Below are positions 25,228 to 33,168 of a DNA stretch of 64,000 bases, in pieces. The position numbers were made by a program, and so were the translations under genes. The stretch is from HdN1 sp964473645. GTDB lineage: Bacteria; Pseudomonadota; Gammaproteobacteria; Pseudomonadales; Ketobacteraceae. Below the pieces are notes generated by a model. That model did no database searches and was not told the origin of the DNA. It saw nothing but the letters and a program-made list of their open reading frames with translations. The stretch is taken from the NCBI GenBank assembly GCA_964473645.1, contig CAYYPW010000007.1:124001-188000 (forward strand), given 5' to 3'. How positions within the stretch are numbered: the first letter of the stretch is position 1; each line of letters begins with the position of its first letter.

Positions 25228-25866
25228 GTGTCCGATATCCATGACTTGCTGAACAACAATAAACGCTGGGCCTCGGAGGTGAAAGCGAAAGACCCCGAGT
25301 TCTTCGAGCGCCTATCCACCCAACAACGCCCGGAATATCTCTGGATCGGGTGCTCTGACAGTCGCGTCCCGGCTAACGAAATCGTAGGGTTGCTGCCCGG
25401 CGAGATCTTTGTACATCGTAATATCGCGAATCTGGTCATTCATACCGATTTCAACTGCATGAGCGTAATCGAGTACGCCGTCGCAGTCCTCAAGGTCAAA
25501 CACATTATCGTGTGCGGGCACTATGGTTGCGGTGGCGTCAAAGCTGCGACGCAGCATATCGAACTGGGTTTGATCGATAACTGGCTGCGTAATATCAAAG
25601 ATATTTACGCGCGCAATCGACGTGCATTGAATGAGCTTGAAAACGATGAGGCTCGTGTCAACATGCTGTGCGAGCTGAATGTAAGCCGGCAGGTCAAAAA
25701 CGTGGCTTACTCCCATGTCGTGCAAAAAGCCTGGTTGCAGGATCAAGCACTGGCCATTCATGGCTGGATTTACGATATTCGAGACGGCGTTGTGAAGGAT
25801 TTGAAACTTACGAAAACCTCACTGGCAGATCTCGAACAGGAATATAAGTTAAACCCCGATTGGTAA
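25228..25866 (+). CDS. can: Beta-class carbonic anhydrase
   Basis: This enzyme interconverts CO2 and bicarbonate in the cytoplasm. The 212-residue protein matches the length of the Escherichia coli Can protein (220 residues). Zinc ligands are Cys42 and Asp44 in GCSDSRVPANE, His98 and Cys101 in CGHYGCGGV, and the Asp44-Arg46 dyad is intact. The start is a GTG with AAGAGG six bases before it, giving MSDIHDLLNNNKRW. It stands alone, 167 bp after the MerR gene, and is followed by a palindrome. Confidence 0.95.
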   Translation: MSDIHDLLNNNKRWASEVKAKDPEFFERLSTQQRPEYLWIGCSDSRVPANEIVGLLPGEIFVHRNIANLVIHTDFNCMSVIEYAVAVLKVKHIIVCGHYGCGGVKAATQHIELGLIDNWLRNIKDIYARNRRALNELENDEARVNMLCELNVSRQVKNVAYSHVVQKAWLQDQALAIHGWIYDIRDGVVKDLKLTKTSLADLEQEYKLNPDW

Positions 25867-25885
25867 GCGAATTTCAAGATCTATG

Positions 25886-25905
25886 TTGACCCATATCATG
25901 GGTCA
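25886..25905. promoter_or_regulatory. Palindrome with FNR-like sequence upstream of the DGC gene
   Basis: TGACCCAT and ATGGGTCA flank ATC as a perfect 8-bp inverted repeat (25887-25905), 20 bp after the can stop. The overlapping TTGACCCATATCAT matches the FNR consensus at eight of ten positions. It could be an operator for the DGC/radical SAM pair or a weak can terminator, since no T-run follows. Confidence 0.35.
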
Positions 25906-25955
25906 CTTTCGATGACTGTGGTGAACTGAAGACGTCTTCCGGCTGGGACGTTCAC

Positions 25956-26327
25956 ATGAAAATCACAGAAAAACCCCTTATTTATGCCTGTTCTGGCTGC
26001 TCTAACGTGGCGCAACTCGCCAATGATGTGGCGGTTGCGCTCGATCGTGCCGGCGATGCAGAAATGTCCTGTATCAGTGGTGTCGGCGGCGGCGTAAAAA
26101 AGCTGGTCAATCTGGCGCAATCAGGGCGAAAAATTATTGCCTTGGATGGTTGCCCGCTGCATTGCGTGTCGTGTTGCCTGAAAAATGTAGGCGTGAAACC
26201 CGACTATCATCTGACCTTGAGCAATCTTGGCTTCAAGAAAAAATACGGTGAGGATTTTGATACAGACGTATGCGCAGCAGTGGTCAACGATATTCGTGAA
26301 TCAGCGATTTATCGGAGCCAGGAATGA
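25956..26327 (+). CDS. DGC-domain putative zinc-binding protein
   Basis: This 123-residue cysteine-rich protein belongs to the DGC family, named after its Asp-Gly-Cys motif, seen here in ALDGCPLHCVSCCLK (about residues 63-77). Further cysteines sit in ACSGCSN near the N-terminus and in EMSCISGVGG, so ten cysteines could hold a metal. The family is labelled zinc-binding, but no reaction is known to me. Its stop overlaps the next start in ATGA, so it is translationally coupled to the radical SAM gene. Pairing with an oxygen-sensitive partner and a possible FNR site suggest use under low oxygen. Confidence 0.85.
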   Translation: MKITEKPLIYACSGCSNVAQLANDVAVALDRAGDAEMSCISGVGGGVKKLVNLAQSGRKIIALDGCPLHCVSCCLKNVGVKPDYHLTLSNLGFKKKYGEDFDTDVCAAVVNDIRESAIYRSQE

Positions 26328-26932
26328 GCAGCGAAATTGCTCAGCTGGTTTATGATATTGGCGACAAGCGCTATATCAATATTGGCAAAACGTGCACCTT
26401 ACGCTGCACGTTTTGCCCCAAACAACACGGTAGCTGGCAGGTACACGAATACAATCTGAAACTGGCCCGTATGCCGTCTGCCGCACAATTGATTGAGGCT
26501 TTGGGCGATATCCGTCAGGTAAAAGAGGTAGTGTTTTGTGGATTCAGTGAACCCACTTTACGCTTAAAAGTTCTCTTGCCTGTTGCCCGCTGGATCAAAG
26601 CGCAAGGTGGTTATGTGCGTGTTAACACCGACGGTTTAGGCAATCTGGTACACGGTCGCAACATCTTGCCAGAACTGGCTGACTGCGTGGACGCCCTGTC
26701 GATTTCTCTCAACGCTCAGAATGAGACGCTCTATCATCAATTCTGCCAGCCACAATTGCCTGGCGCCTATCAGGCACTTCGTGACCTTATTGAAATTGCC
26801 CCCCACTATATCAAGCAGGTAACGGTAACGGCCATAGAGGGTTTAGCCGGGGTTGATATTCCCGCTTGCGAGGCCATCGCGGCTCAGGCAGGCGCCTCCT
26901 TTCGGCGACGTTTGCTGGACGTGGTGGGCTGA
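26324..26932 (+). CDS. Radical SAM protein of the TatD-linked type
   Basis: This small 202-residue radical SAM protein has the cluster motif C-x3-C-x2-C as Cys24, Cys28 and Cys31 in GKTCTLRCTFCPK. The segment VVFCGFSEPTLRL follows as the SAM-contacting strand, and VRVNTDGLGNLVHGR as a second. This length and pattern match the TatD nuclease-associated radical SAM subfamily. No tatD gene is adjacent here. It overlaps the DGC gene by four bases, so the DGC protein may be its substrate, chaperone or metal partner, which is inference. Confidence 0.85.
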   Translation: MSSEIAQLVYDIGDKRYINIGKTCTLRCTFCPKQHGSWQVHEYNLKLARMPSAAQLIEALGDIRQVKEVVFCGFSEPTLRLKVLLPVARWIKAQGGYVRVNTDGLGNLVHGRNILPELADCVDALSISLNAQNETLYHQFCQPQLPGAYQALRDLIEIAPHYIKQVTVTAIEGLAGVDIPACEAIAAQAGASFRRRLLDVVG

Positions 26933-26954
26933 TACATCCGCCCGAATAAAACAG

Positions 26955-28133
26955 CTACCGCAAATCTGCCACCATATCGTTTTCGGAAAGTTGGCTGGCA
27001 TTCTTACCGCCCACGTATTGCAATAAGCCTTCTCGTTCATACTGCCGACGAATACGTGGTGACATGAGCCCAAGATAATCGAGGTTGGGAATCAAGCGAT
27101 CGAACATATTCTTGCGAAAATACTGCATGGCTGGCGAGTTGGTCACAGCATCATTCCACTGTTGGCGTGACATCATTCCCTCGAACCATTCCTCGTAAAC
27201 CTCATGCGCCAGAAAGCGATTGCGCATCAGGATAGCGACCTCAAACGCCCAATCCTCCCGTTCGATGCGTTCGGATTCGGAGATATGATTTTTAAAATGA
27301 TCGCGTAAAGCCAGCACCCCATAATGCACATGGCGTGATTCATCTCTTATCACATATTTCAGCAGTTGCTTGAGAACGGGCTCCTGACTCATGTTGTGCA
27401 TGGTGCGAAATGCACCCAGGGCAAGCCCTTCCACCATGATTTGCATACCGAGAAACTTGAAATCCCAGCGTGCATCGGTGAGCAGATCATCCAGTATTAC
27501 AAACAGGTTATCGTTGACTTGATACACTCGATTGAGTTTTTCCGTCAGATAACGATGAAACACTTCCAGGTGCCGCGCCTCATCCATGACTTGTGTGCTG
27601 CCGAATAATTTTCCTTCAAGCCAGTGTACGCTCTCTGTGACTTGCGTCGACGCGTATAAAGCACCTTGCTCGCCGTGCATGAACTGGCTGAGCATCCACG
27701 ACGCCAGACAATAGTTCAGCCGAATCAATTCCTGATTGCTGAGTTTGACGGGTAATGCACTCAGAATATCGTGACTGATGAAATCGTTGGAAATAATGGG
27801 GATTTCAGGATTGAGCGGATCGACATCAATACTCCAGTCAATATCGCGTGCGGCGTTCCACTGATTATCGACAGCGCGTTGATAGAGATTTTTCATCTCC
27901 GGAAAATCCAGCCGATAGCTTAAATCAAACGTTACGGGGTGCTTTGAGTACATTTGCACCGATGCTTTCCGTTTGCCCTCTTTCAACACCAAACCACGAA
28001 TCGCTGAGGGTGCCATAGAGGCAAACACCTTCGGATTCTTCATGTGAAGGACGGTGGAGATATTGTCGAGCGTTTCTTCAACCCTTTTGCGCGCAAATAG
28101 GGGCATTCCTGCCAACATGCTATCAATCACCAT
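26955..28133 (-). CDS. Ferritin-like diiron protein
   Basis: This 392-residue protein has a four-helix carboxylate-bridged diiron site. Candidate ligands are Glu155 (HGEQGAL), Glu185 and His188 (MDEARHLEV), Glu235 (VEGLALGAF), and Glu265 and His268 (RDESRHVHYG). The pattern of two E-x2-H pairs plus two single glutamates resembles ribonucleotide reductase R2-like oxidases and AurF-type N-oxygenases. No tyrosyl radical site or reductase partner is obvious, so the reaction is unknown. The start follows GAGAGG. It is a single gene, with convergent rSAM on one side and the moaA end 158 bp upstream. Confidence 0.78.
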   Translation of the reverse strand: MVIDSMLAGMPLFARKRVEETLDNISTVLHMKNPKVFASMAPSAIRGLVLKEGKRKASVQMYSKHPVTFDLSYRLDFPEMKNLYQRAVDNQWNAARDIDWSIDVDPLNPEIPIISNDFISHDILSALPVKLSNQELIRLNYCLASWMLSQFMHGEQGALYASTQVTESVHWLEGKLFGSTQVMDEARHLEVFHRYLTEKLNRVYQVNDNLFVILDDLLTDARWDFKFLGMQIMVEGLALGAFRTMHNMSQEPVLKQLLKYVIRDESRHVHYGVLALRDHFKNHISESERIEREDWAFEVAILMRNRFLAHEVYEEWFEGMMSRQQWNDAVTNSPAMQYFRKNMFDRLIPNLDYLGLMSPRIRRQYEREGLLQYVGGKNASQLSENDMVADLR

Positions 28134-28290
28134 ACCGACCTCTCTTTCTTACTGGCGGGCTTCTTTTTAGGGGGCTATGGAGAGAGTTAAAGCATACAGG
28201 TGAAAGGAATTCAATTTTTGTAGGACAAATAGACAGAAATTGTGCCCACAGGCAATAAACCTGTCGCACACAACCACAAAGCCGCTTTGG

Positions 28291-29289
28291 CTAGCCTCCT
28301 GTCATATTCATAAAACGCACGATGGACACCTGTTCATCGACGTTGAAGTGATGGCGCTCGGGCTTCGAATAGACGGCCTTGCGAATGGTATCGAACAGCA
28401 CCTGATCGCTTTGCCCAGGTGTGCGCATCAGTGTCTTGAGATCAATCGCGTTCTCATTACCGAGACACAACAGCAGTTTGCCTTCGGCCGTGACCCTCAC
28501 GCGATTACACGAATGACAGAAATTACAGCTATGGGGAGAAATGAATCCAACACGCGTGTCGGTGCCCTCAACCCGAAAATAGCGCGCAGGCCCTCCGCTG
28601 GATTCAAAGGCGGGTGCCAGTTTAAATTGTTGGCGGAGCACCTGCCGCACCTCTTCGCTGCTCATAAAGCTTTGCGTGCGGCTATGGGCAATGCCTTCGC
28701 CCAGTGGCATTTCTTCAATAAAGGTAATATCGAGGCCGTTCTCGATGGCGAATTCAGTCAGGGGAATAATTTCGTTGTCATTTTTTCCCTTCATGACGAC
28801 GCAATTGAGTTTCGTGCGAGTAAAACCAGCAAAACGTGTCGCCTGAATCCCACGCAACACATCGTCCAGCTCGCCAGTACGTGTAATGGCGCGGAATTTC
28901 TGTGCTTGCAAGGTATCGAGGCTGATATTGATGCGATGCAAACCAGCTTTCTTTAGCGGCACCGCCTGCTGCGCCAACTGAGAACCATTGGTGGTCACTG
29001 CGATTTCTTTCAACCCTTCTAGGCTGGAAAGCCCTTTCACCAGCGATACGCAATCCTTTCTCACCAGCGGTTCACCGCCAGTGAGCCGGATTTTGTTGAC
29101 CCCCAGCGTTACAAACGCGGACGCTACCTTTTGCATTTCCTCAAGGGACAGCACTTGCGAGCGCGGCAGGAATTGCATTTTCTCCGACATGCAATAAACA
29201 CAACGAAAATCGCAGCGGTCTGTGACGGACAAGCGTAAATAGGTGACTCGTCTTCCGAATGCGTCGGTCAAACCTGTCGGAGCTTGCAT
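28291..29289 (-). CDS. moaA: GTP 3',8-cyclase (molybdenum cofactor biosynthesis)
   Basis: MoaA converts GTP to 3',8-cyclo-GTP, the first step to the molybdopterin needed by NarG. The 332-residue protein has the N-terminal radical SAM motif Cys26, Cys30 and Cys33 (CDFRCVYC). The C-terminal [4Fe-4S] triad is in SCNFCHSCNRVRV...LLLCLG. The chain ends in Gly-Gly (MNMTGG), which is required for activity in MoaA. It is the last gene on the narGHJI strand, 65 bp after the parvulin gene, so it is probably expressed with nitrate reductase. Other moa genes are not in the window. Confidence 0.95.
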   Translation of the reverse strand: MQAPTGLTDAFGRRVTYLRLSVTDRCDFRCVYCMSEKMQFLPRSQVLSLEEMQKVASAFVTLGVNKIRLTGGEPLVRKDCVSLVKGLSSLEGLKEIAVTTNGSQLAQQAVPLKKAGLHRINISLDTLQAQKFRAITRTGELDDVLRGIQATRFAGFTRTKLNCVVMKGKNDNEIIPLTEFAIENGLDITFIEEMPLGEGIAHSRTQSFMSSEEVRQVLRQQFKLAPAFESSGGPARYFRVEGTDTRVGFISPHSCNFCHSCNRVRVTAEGKLLLCLGNENAIDLKTLMRTPGQSDQVLFDTIRKAVYSKPERHHFNVDEQVSIVRFMNMTGG

Positions 29290-29353
29290 ACTTGGATTTC
29301 CAAAAAACTAATGCGATCCGAAAACAGCGCGGGTTCAATAGCGAATTAGTGCA

Positions 29354-30145
29354 CTACTGCAACAAAGGAGAATCCGCCGCTTTGATATCCACGCCGATGA
29401 TGCGCGCCCTACCCGCCAACAACTGAATAAACTGCGATACGCTTCTGCGAAAAACGCTGTCTTCCAGATAACGGGCGATGGCATCTTTTACATGTTCATA
29501 CGGCAGCGGTTCGCCCTCGATCTTGTGATCCACCCACACCACATGCAAACCATAGCGGGTTTCAATGGGGTGGCTGGCCAAACCGGGTGCAAGTGCAAAT
29601 ACGGGGCCTTCAAATTCTGGCACGGTAGCGCCTTTGCTAAGCTGCCCCAAACGGCCACCTTGCTCGCGGGAGGAACAGGCGGAATAGGTTTGCGCATATT
29701 CTTCAAACTTTGCCGCGTCTGCCTGCAGTTCTTCTATCAGGCGATTGGCTTCATAACGGGCTTGTTCACGGGCTTCGCCATCATCAGGGGCAGCCGCCAA
29801 TAAAATATGGCGCGCTTCAAGCAGATCCGGTGAACGGAACCGGCCAGGATTTTCTAAAAAAAAGCGGCGGCAATATTGTTCTTCAGCCACGGGTACTTCG
29901 ATGTGACGACTCAACAAGGTTTCGACTTTCTCAGTGTCATCGCCTTCGATCGCTTCTTCGTGAGCTTGCTGTAACAGCAACTCACGCAGCACCAGGGCGG
30001 TCGCCGCCTGTTGCCAGGCTTTGACACGATCCTCGGTGGTATATTCAGCCATTTCCGCCGCGATGGCAGCTTCGGGGATTTCAATGCCGTTGACGGAGAC
30101 AATCAACGCTTTTGCATTGGGATTAAACTGTTGTACGACGGTCAT
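29354..30145 (-). CDS. PpiC-type parvulin isomerase of the nar operon
   Basis: This 263-residue peptidyl-prolyl isomerase has a helical N-terminal part (about residues 1-110) resembling NifM and a PpiC rotamase domain (about 110-215), with ARHILLAA, GGRLGQLSKG and RYGLHVVWVDH. There is no signal peptide, so it is cytoplasmic. It starts 12 bp after narI behind an AGAGGAAG site, clearly in the same operon. NifM-like isomerases in nar clusters are taken to help fold or mature the nitrate reductase subunits, but the exact client is not shown. Confidence 0.88.
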   Translation of the reverse strand: MTVVQQFNPNAKALIVSVNGIEIPEAAIAAEMAEYTTEDRVKAWQQAATALVLRELLLQQAHEEAIEGDDTEKVETLLSRHIEVPVAEEQYCRRFFLENPGRFRSPDLLEARHILLAAAPDDGEAREQARYEANRLIEELQADAAKFEEYAQTYSACSSREQGGRLGQLSKGATVPEFEGPVFALAPGLASHPIETRYGLHVVWVDHKIEGEPLPYEHVKDAIARYLEDSVFRRSVSQFIQLLAGRARIIGVDIKAADSPLLQ

Positions 30146-30157
30146 GGCTGCTTCCTC

Positions 30158-30841
30158 TTAAACCTGCGCGGATTTCTTTCTGACGATTTGGTAGGGGCGC
30201 ATCAAATACCAGATGGGTGCGCTGATCACGTGCACCAAGCGGGTAAACGGCACGATCAACACCAGGGTCAAACCGAGAAACACATGCAATTTGTAGATGA
30301 TATTGACATCCGCAATCGCTGCCGCAGCCTGATCTGCCTGCAGTGTCACAATGCTTTGCGCCCAGGTAGCTAACAACACCATCACGGAGCCATCAAGATG
30401 CTGGGTCGATACCAGAATCGTCAGTAAGCCGAGCACGAGTTGCGCCAACAACAAAATCAACAACGCGATGTCAGAGGTGTTGCCGGTGGCACTAACACGC
30501 GGGTCGTTCAAGCGACGTTTGATCAGCATCAACAACCCTACCAAGCATAGAATGCCGAAGAAGCCACCCGATACCATGGCCAGAATTTGTTTTGCCTGAG
30601 TGGAAATGAAATGATGATAAATCGCTTCTGGTGTCAGCAGACCAACTACGTGGCCCATCAGAATAAACAGTATGCCGACATGAAACAGATTGCTGGCGAT
30701 ACGCATATTGTCGTTGCTGAGCATTTGGCTGGAACCGGTTTTCCAGGTGTATTGCTCACGATCAAAGCGTATCCAGCAGCCGATCAGGCATACGGCGATG
30801 GCAATGTAGGGATACACGCCGAAGAAAAGTTTGTTCAACAT
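30158..30841 (-). CDS. narI: Respiratory nitrate reductase gamma subunit
   Basis: NarI is the membrane cytochrome b that takes electrons from quinol and passes them to NarH. The 227-residue length matches the Escherichia coli protein (225). Five hydrophobic segments are visible, starting with FGVYPYIAIAVCLIGCWI. Histidines HVGILFILMGH in the second helix and HVFLGLTLVLIVPFTRLVHV in the last are the two pairs of haem b ligands. A GAGGTG site precedes the start. The 78-bp gap after narJ contains short tandem repeats. Confidence 0.95.
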   Translation of the reverse strand: MLNKLFFGVYPYIAIAVCLIGCWIRFDREQYTWKTGSSQMLSNDNMRIASNLFHVGILFILMGHVVGLLTPEAIYHHFISTQAKQILAMVSGGFFGILCLVGLLMLIKRRLNDPRVSATGNTSDIALLILLLAQLVLGLLTILVSTQHLDGSVMVLLATWAQSIVTLQADQAAAAIADVNIIYKLHVFLGLTLVLIVPFTRLVHVISAPIWYLMRPYQIVRKKSAQV

Positions 30842-30857
30842 ATTGCACCTCTATCCT

Positions 30858-30906
30858 GTGTAGAGAGTCTTTTATAGAGAGTCTCTGTGTAAAGAATCTC
30901 TGTGTA
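30858..30906 (-). repeat. Imperfect tandem repeat between narJ and narI
   Basis: The narJ-narI gap contains two copies of TAGAGAGTCT (30861 and 30875) and two of TCTCTGTGTA (30882 and 30897). These form roughly 14-15-bp imperfect tandem units. It sits just before the narI ribosome-binding site. Confidence 0.7.
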
Positions 30907-30919
30907 GCGGCAGATTCCC

Positions 30920-31621
30920 TTAGGAAATCTGCGCGCCATCGACCCATTTGACGGTTGAAGCAGTACGCGCGGGGGGCTGCTGTTGCGAAGGGCAACCGCC
31001 ACTGACACCACCGCCACCGAATTTAACGGCTTCTTCCTCCCAGATTTTATCGAGTGCTTCGGGGGAATCATCCCGCTGCTCCTTCGACGCAGTATCCCGC
31101 AGGGGAGCCAGATCGACGACTTCCGGTACCCAATCCAGCAAGGCACTGAAAATCGCTTCATAGGGGCTTTCGCGTTGTTCCAGGCGTGCTTTCAGCATGC
31201 CGAGAATATTTGACGCATCCCCTACCCACTCCGTTATTTCGCTGGGCGGGCGCTCTGACAGGTATTCCAGAAACAAGGGAATATAATCTGGCAGTTCGCG
31301 CGTATTGATCTCAAAACCATTCTGTTGATACACCCCCATCAAATCGACCATGGCTTGGCCACGATCACGGCCATCGCCGTGAACGTGTTCAAACAAGAGT
31401 AACGACATGGCTCGGCCGCGATCGAACAGCAGAGAGTAGGCTTCCTGTGCATCCAGCACATCCTGTTCGACGATGCCGTCGATCAGTGTGTGCAAACCCG
31501 CTTTGACCGTGGGTGAAAACGATAAGGACGCGGTGATATGATCTTTGATCAACTGTGCGTTTTGCCACAAGTCTTCCTGTGGGTAGTCTAGCAGCCTTGA
31601 CAGAATCTTGACTTCAATCAT
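30920..31621 (-). CDS. narJ: Nitrate reductase assembly chaperone
   Basis: NarJ is a cytoplasmic chaperone that holds the NarGH complex during molybdenum cofactor insertion before membrane docking on NarI. The 233-residue all-helical protein has the TorD/NarJ pattern. It includes LSRLLDYPQEDLW at the N-terminus, LFDRGRAMSLLLFEHVHGDGRDRGQAM at about residues 65-91, and LPDYIPLFLEYLSERP at about 109-124. The C-terminus (GGGGVSGGCPSQQQP) is low in complexity. Its start is two bases past the narH stop, and a GGAG site lies within the end of narH. Confidence 0.95.
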   Translation of the reverse strand: MIEVKILSRLLDYPQEDLWQNAQLIKDHITASLSFSPTVKAGLHTLIDGIVEQDVLDAQEAYSLLFDRGRAMSLLLFEHVHGDGRDRGQAMVDLMGVYQQNGFEINTRELPDYIPLFLEYLSERPPSEITEWVGDASNILGMLKARLEQRESPYEAIFSALLDWVPEVVDLAPLRDTASKEQRDDSPEALDKIWEEEAVKFGGGGVSGGCPSQQQPPARTASTVKWVDGAQIS

Positions 31622-31623
31622 GA

Positions 31624-33156
31624 CTATTTCTCCAAATTCCGCACGTTGATCATCGCTTTGTTGGTGCGCTTGCCACCGAACAGGTTCAGATCGCTGGTAC
31701 CATCACTGCAACCGTTACCAAAGCTGAAGCCGCAACCGCCTTTCTCAGGGAACGCCGCCAGTGCTTCTTCACGGTGCGCCGTGGGAATCACAAAACGGTC
31801 TTCGTAGTTGGCGATCGCCAGGTAGCGGTACATTTCTTCTACCTGATGCTCAGTCAAGCCGACTTGCTTGAGCACACCCTCATCTTTGATGCCGTCAACG
31901 TTTTGTGAACGTTTATAGGCACGCATGGCAAGCATTCTTTCCAGCGCCGTTACCACCGGTTTTTCATCGCCTGCAGTAAGCATGTTGGCGAGGTATTTCA
32001 CCGGAATCCGCAATGATTTCACGTCGGGGATAACACCGTTGGCACCGACATGGCCAGCGTCAGCCGCTTGCTGAATCGGGCTTAGCGGTGGCACATACCA
32101 CACCATGGGCAGCGTGCGATATTCAGGGTGAAGCGGTAGAGCCAGTTTCCAGTCAACGGCCATTTTGTAGACCGGTGAAAGTTGCGCGGCGTGAATCACG
32201 GAATCTGGAATACCGTCTTTGCGTGCCTGCTCGATCACTTTCGGATCGTGAGGATCAAGGAAAATTTCCAATTGTTTGTGATACAAGTTGTGCTCATCTG
32301 ACGTGCTTGCCACCTCTTTGATTTTGTCTGCATCGTAAAGCAGCACACCAAGGTAACGGATACGTCCGACACAGGTTTCCGAACACACAGTCGGCTGCCC
32401 GGCTTCGATACGCGGGTAGCAGAAAATGCATTTTTCGGATTTACCGGATTTCCAGTTGTAATAGATCTTTTTGTAGGGGCAGCCGGAGACGCACATACGC
32501 CAGCCGCGGCATTTATCCTGATCGATCAGCACAATGCCATCTTCTTCGCGCTTGTAGATCGCACCTGACGGACACGATGCAGCACACGCTGGATTCAAGC
32601 AATGCTCGCACAAACGAGGCAAGTACATCATGAAGGTATTTTCGAACTGGCCGTAAATATCCTTCTGCACTGCATCGAAATTCTTATCTTTCGAGCGTTT
32701 TGAAAACTCGCCACCCAGGATTTCTTCCCAGTTGGGGCCCCACTCGATTTTTTCCATGCGTTTACCGGAAATCAGCGAGCGTGGGCGTGCCACCGGTTGT
32801 GCTTTCGATTCAGGTGCGGTATGCAGATGCTGATAGTCGAAATCAAACGGTTCGTAATAATCGTCGATCGTGGGCAGATCGGGGTTGGCGAAAATATTCG
32901 CCAACAACCGCAACTTGCCACCGATGCGCGGCGTGATGGAACCATCATTATTGCGTTTCCAGCCGCCTTTCCATTTATCCTGGTTTTCCCATTCTTTGGG
33001 ATAACCAACACCCGGCTTAGATTCGACGTTATTGAACCACGCGTATTCCATGCCTTCGCGTGACGTCCAGACATTTTTACAGGTAACTGAGCACGTGTGG
33101 CAACCGATACATTTATCAAGATTGAGCACCATGCCGACTTGTGAACGGATTTTCAT
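31624..33156 (-). CDS. narH: Respiratory nitrate reductase beta subunit
   Basis: NarH carries four iron-sulfur centres from NarI to NarG. The 510-residue protein has four cysteine groups: CIGCHTCSVTCK near the N-terminus, CEHCLNPACAASCP, CRGWRMCVSGCP and CIFCYPRIEAGQPTVCSETC. Trp in CRGW replaces a cysteine and defines the [3Fe-4S] centre, as in Escherichia coli. The ATG at 33156 follows a perfect GGAGG; a TTG four codons earlier overlaps the narG stop and is not preferred. It is translated on the membrane's inner face. Confidence 0.97.
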   Translation of the reverse strand: MKIRSQVGMVLNLDKCIGCHTCSVTCKNVWTSREGMEYAWFNNVESKPGVGYPKEWENQDKWKGGWKRNNDGSITPRIGGKLRLLANIFANPDLPTIDDYYEPFDFDYQHLHTAPESKAQPVARPRSLISGKRMEKIEWGPNWEEILGGEFSKRSKDKNFDAVQKDIYGQFENTFMMYLPRLCEHCLNPACAASCPSGAIYKREEDGIVLIDQDKCRGWRMCVSGCPYKKIYYNWKSGKSEKCIFCYPRIEAGQPTVCSETCVGRIRYLGVLLYDADKIKEVASTSDEHNLYHKQLEIFLDPHDPKVIEQARKDGIPDSVIHAAQLSPVYKMAVDWKLALPLHPEYRTLPMVWYVPPLSPIQQAADAGHVGANGVIPDVKSLRIPVKYLANMLTAGDEKPVVTALERMLAMRAYKRSQNVDGIKDEGVLKQVGLTEHQVEEMYRYLAIANYEDRFVIPTAHREEALAAFPEKGGCGFSFGNGCSDGTSDLNLFGGKRTNKAMINVRNLEK

Positions 33157-33168
33157 CGTTGCCTCCAA

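Noticed and set aside
30858..30906. Short repeats considered as a CRISPR fragment
   Set aside because: Units are only about 10-15 bp with no unique spacers, and they lie inside the nar operon.
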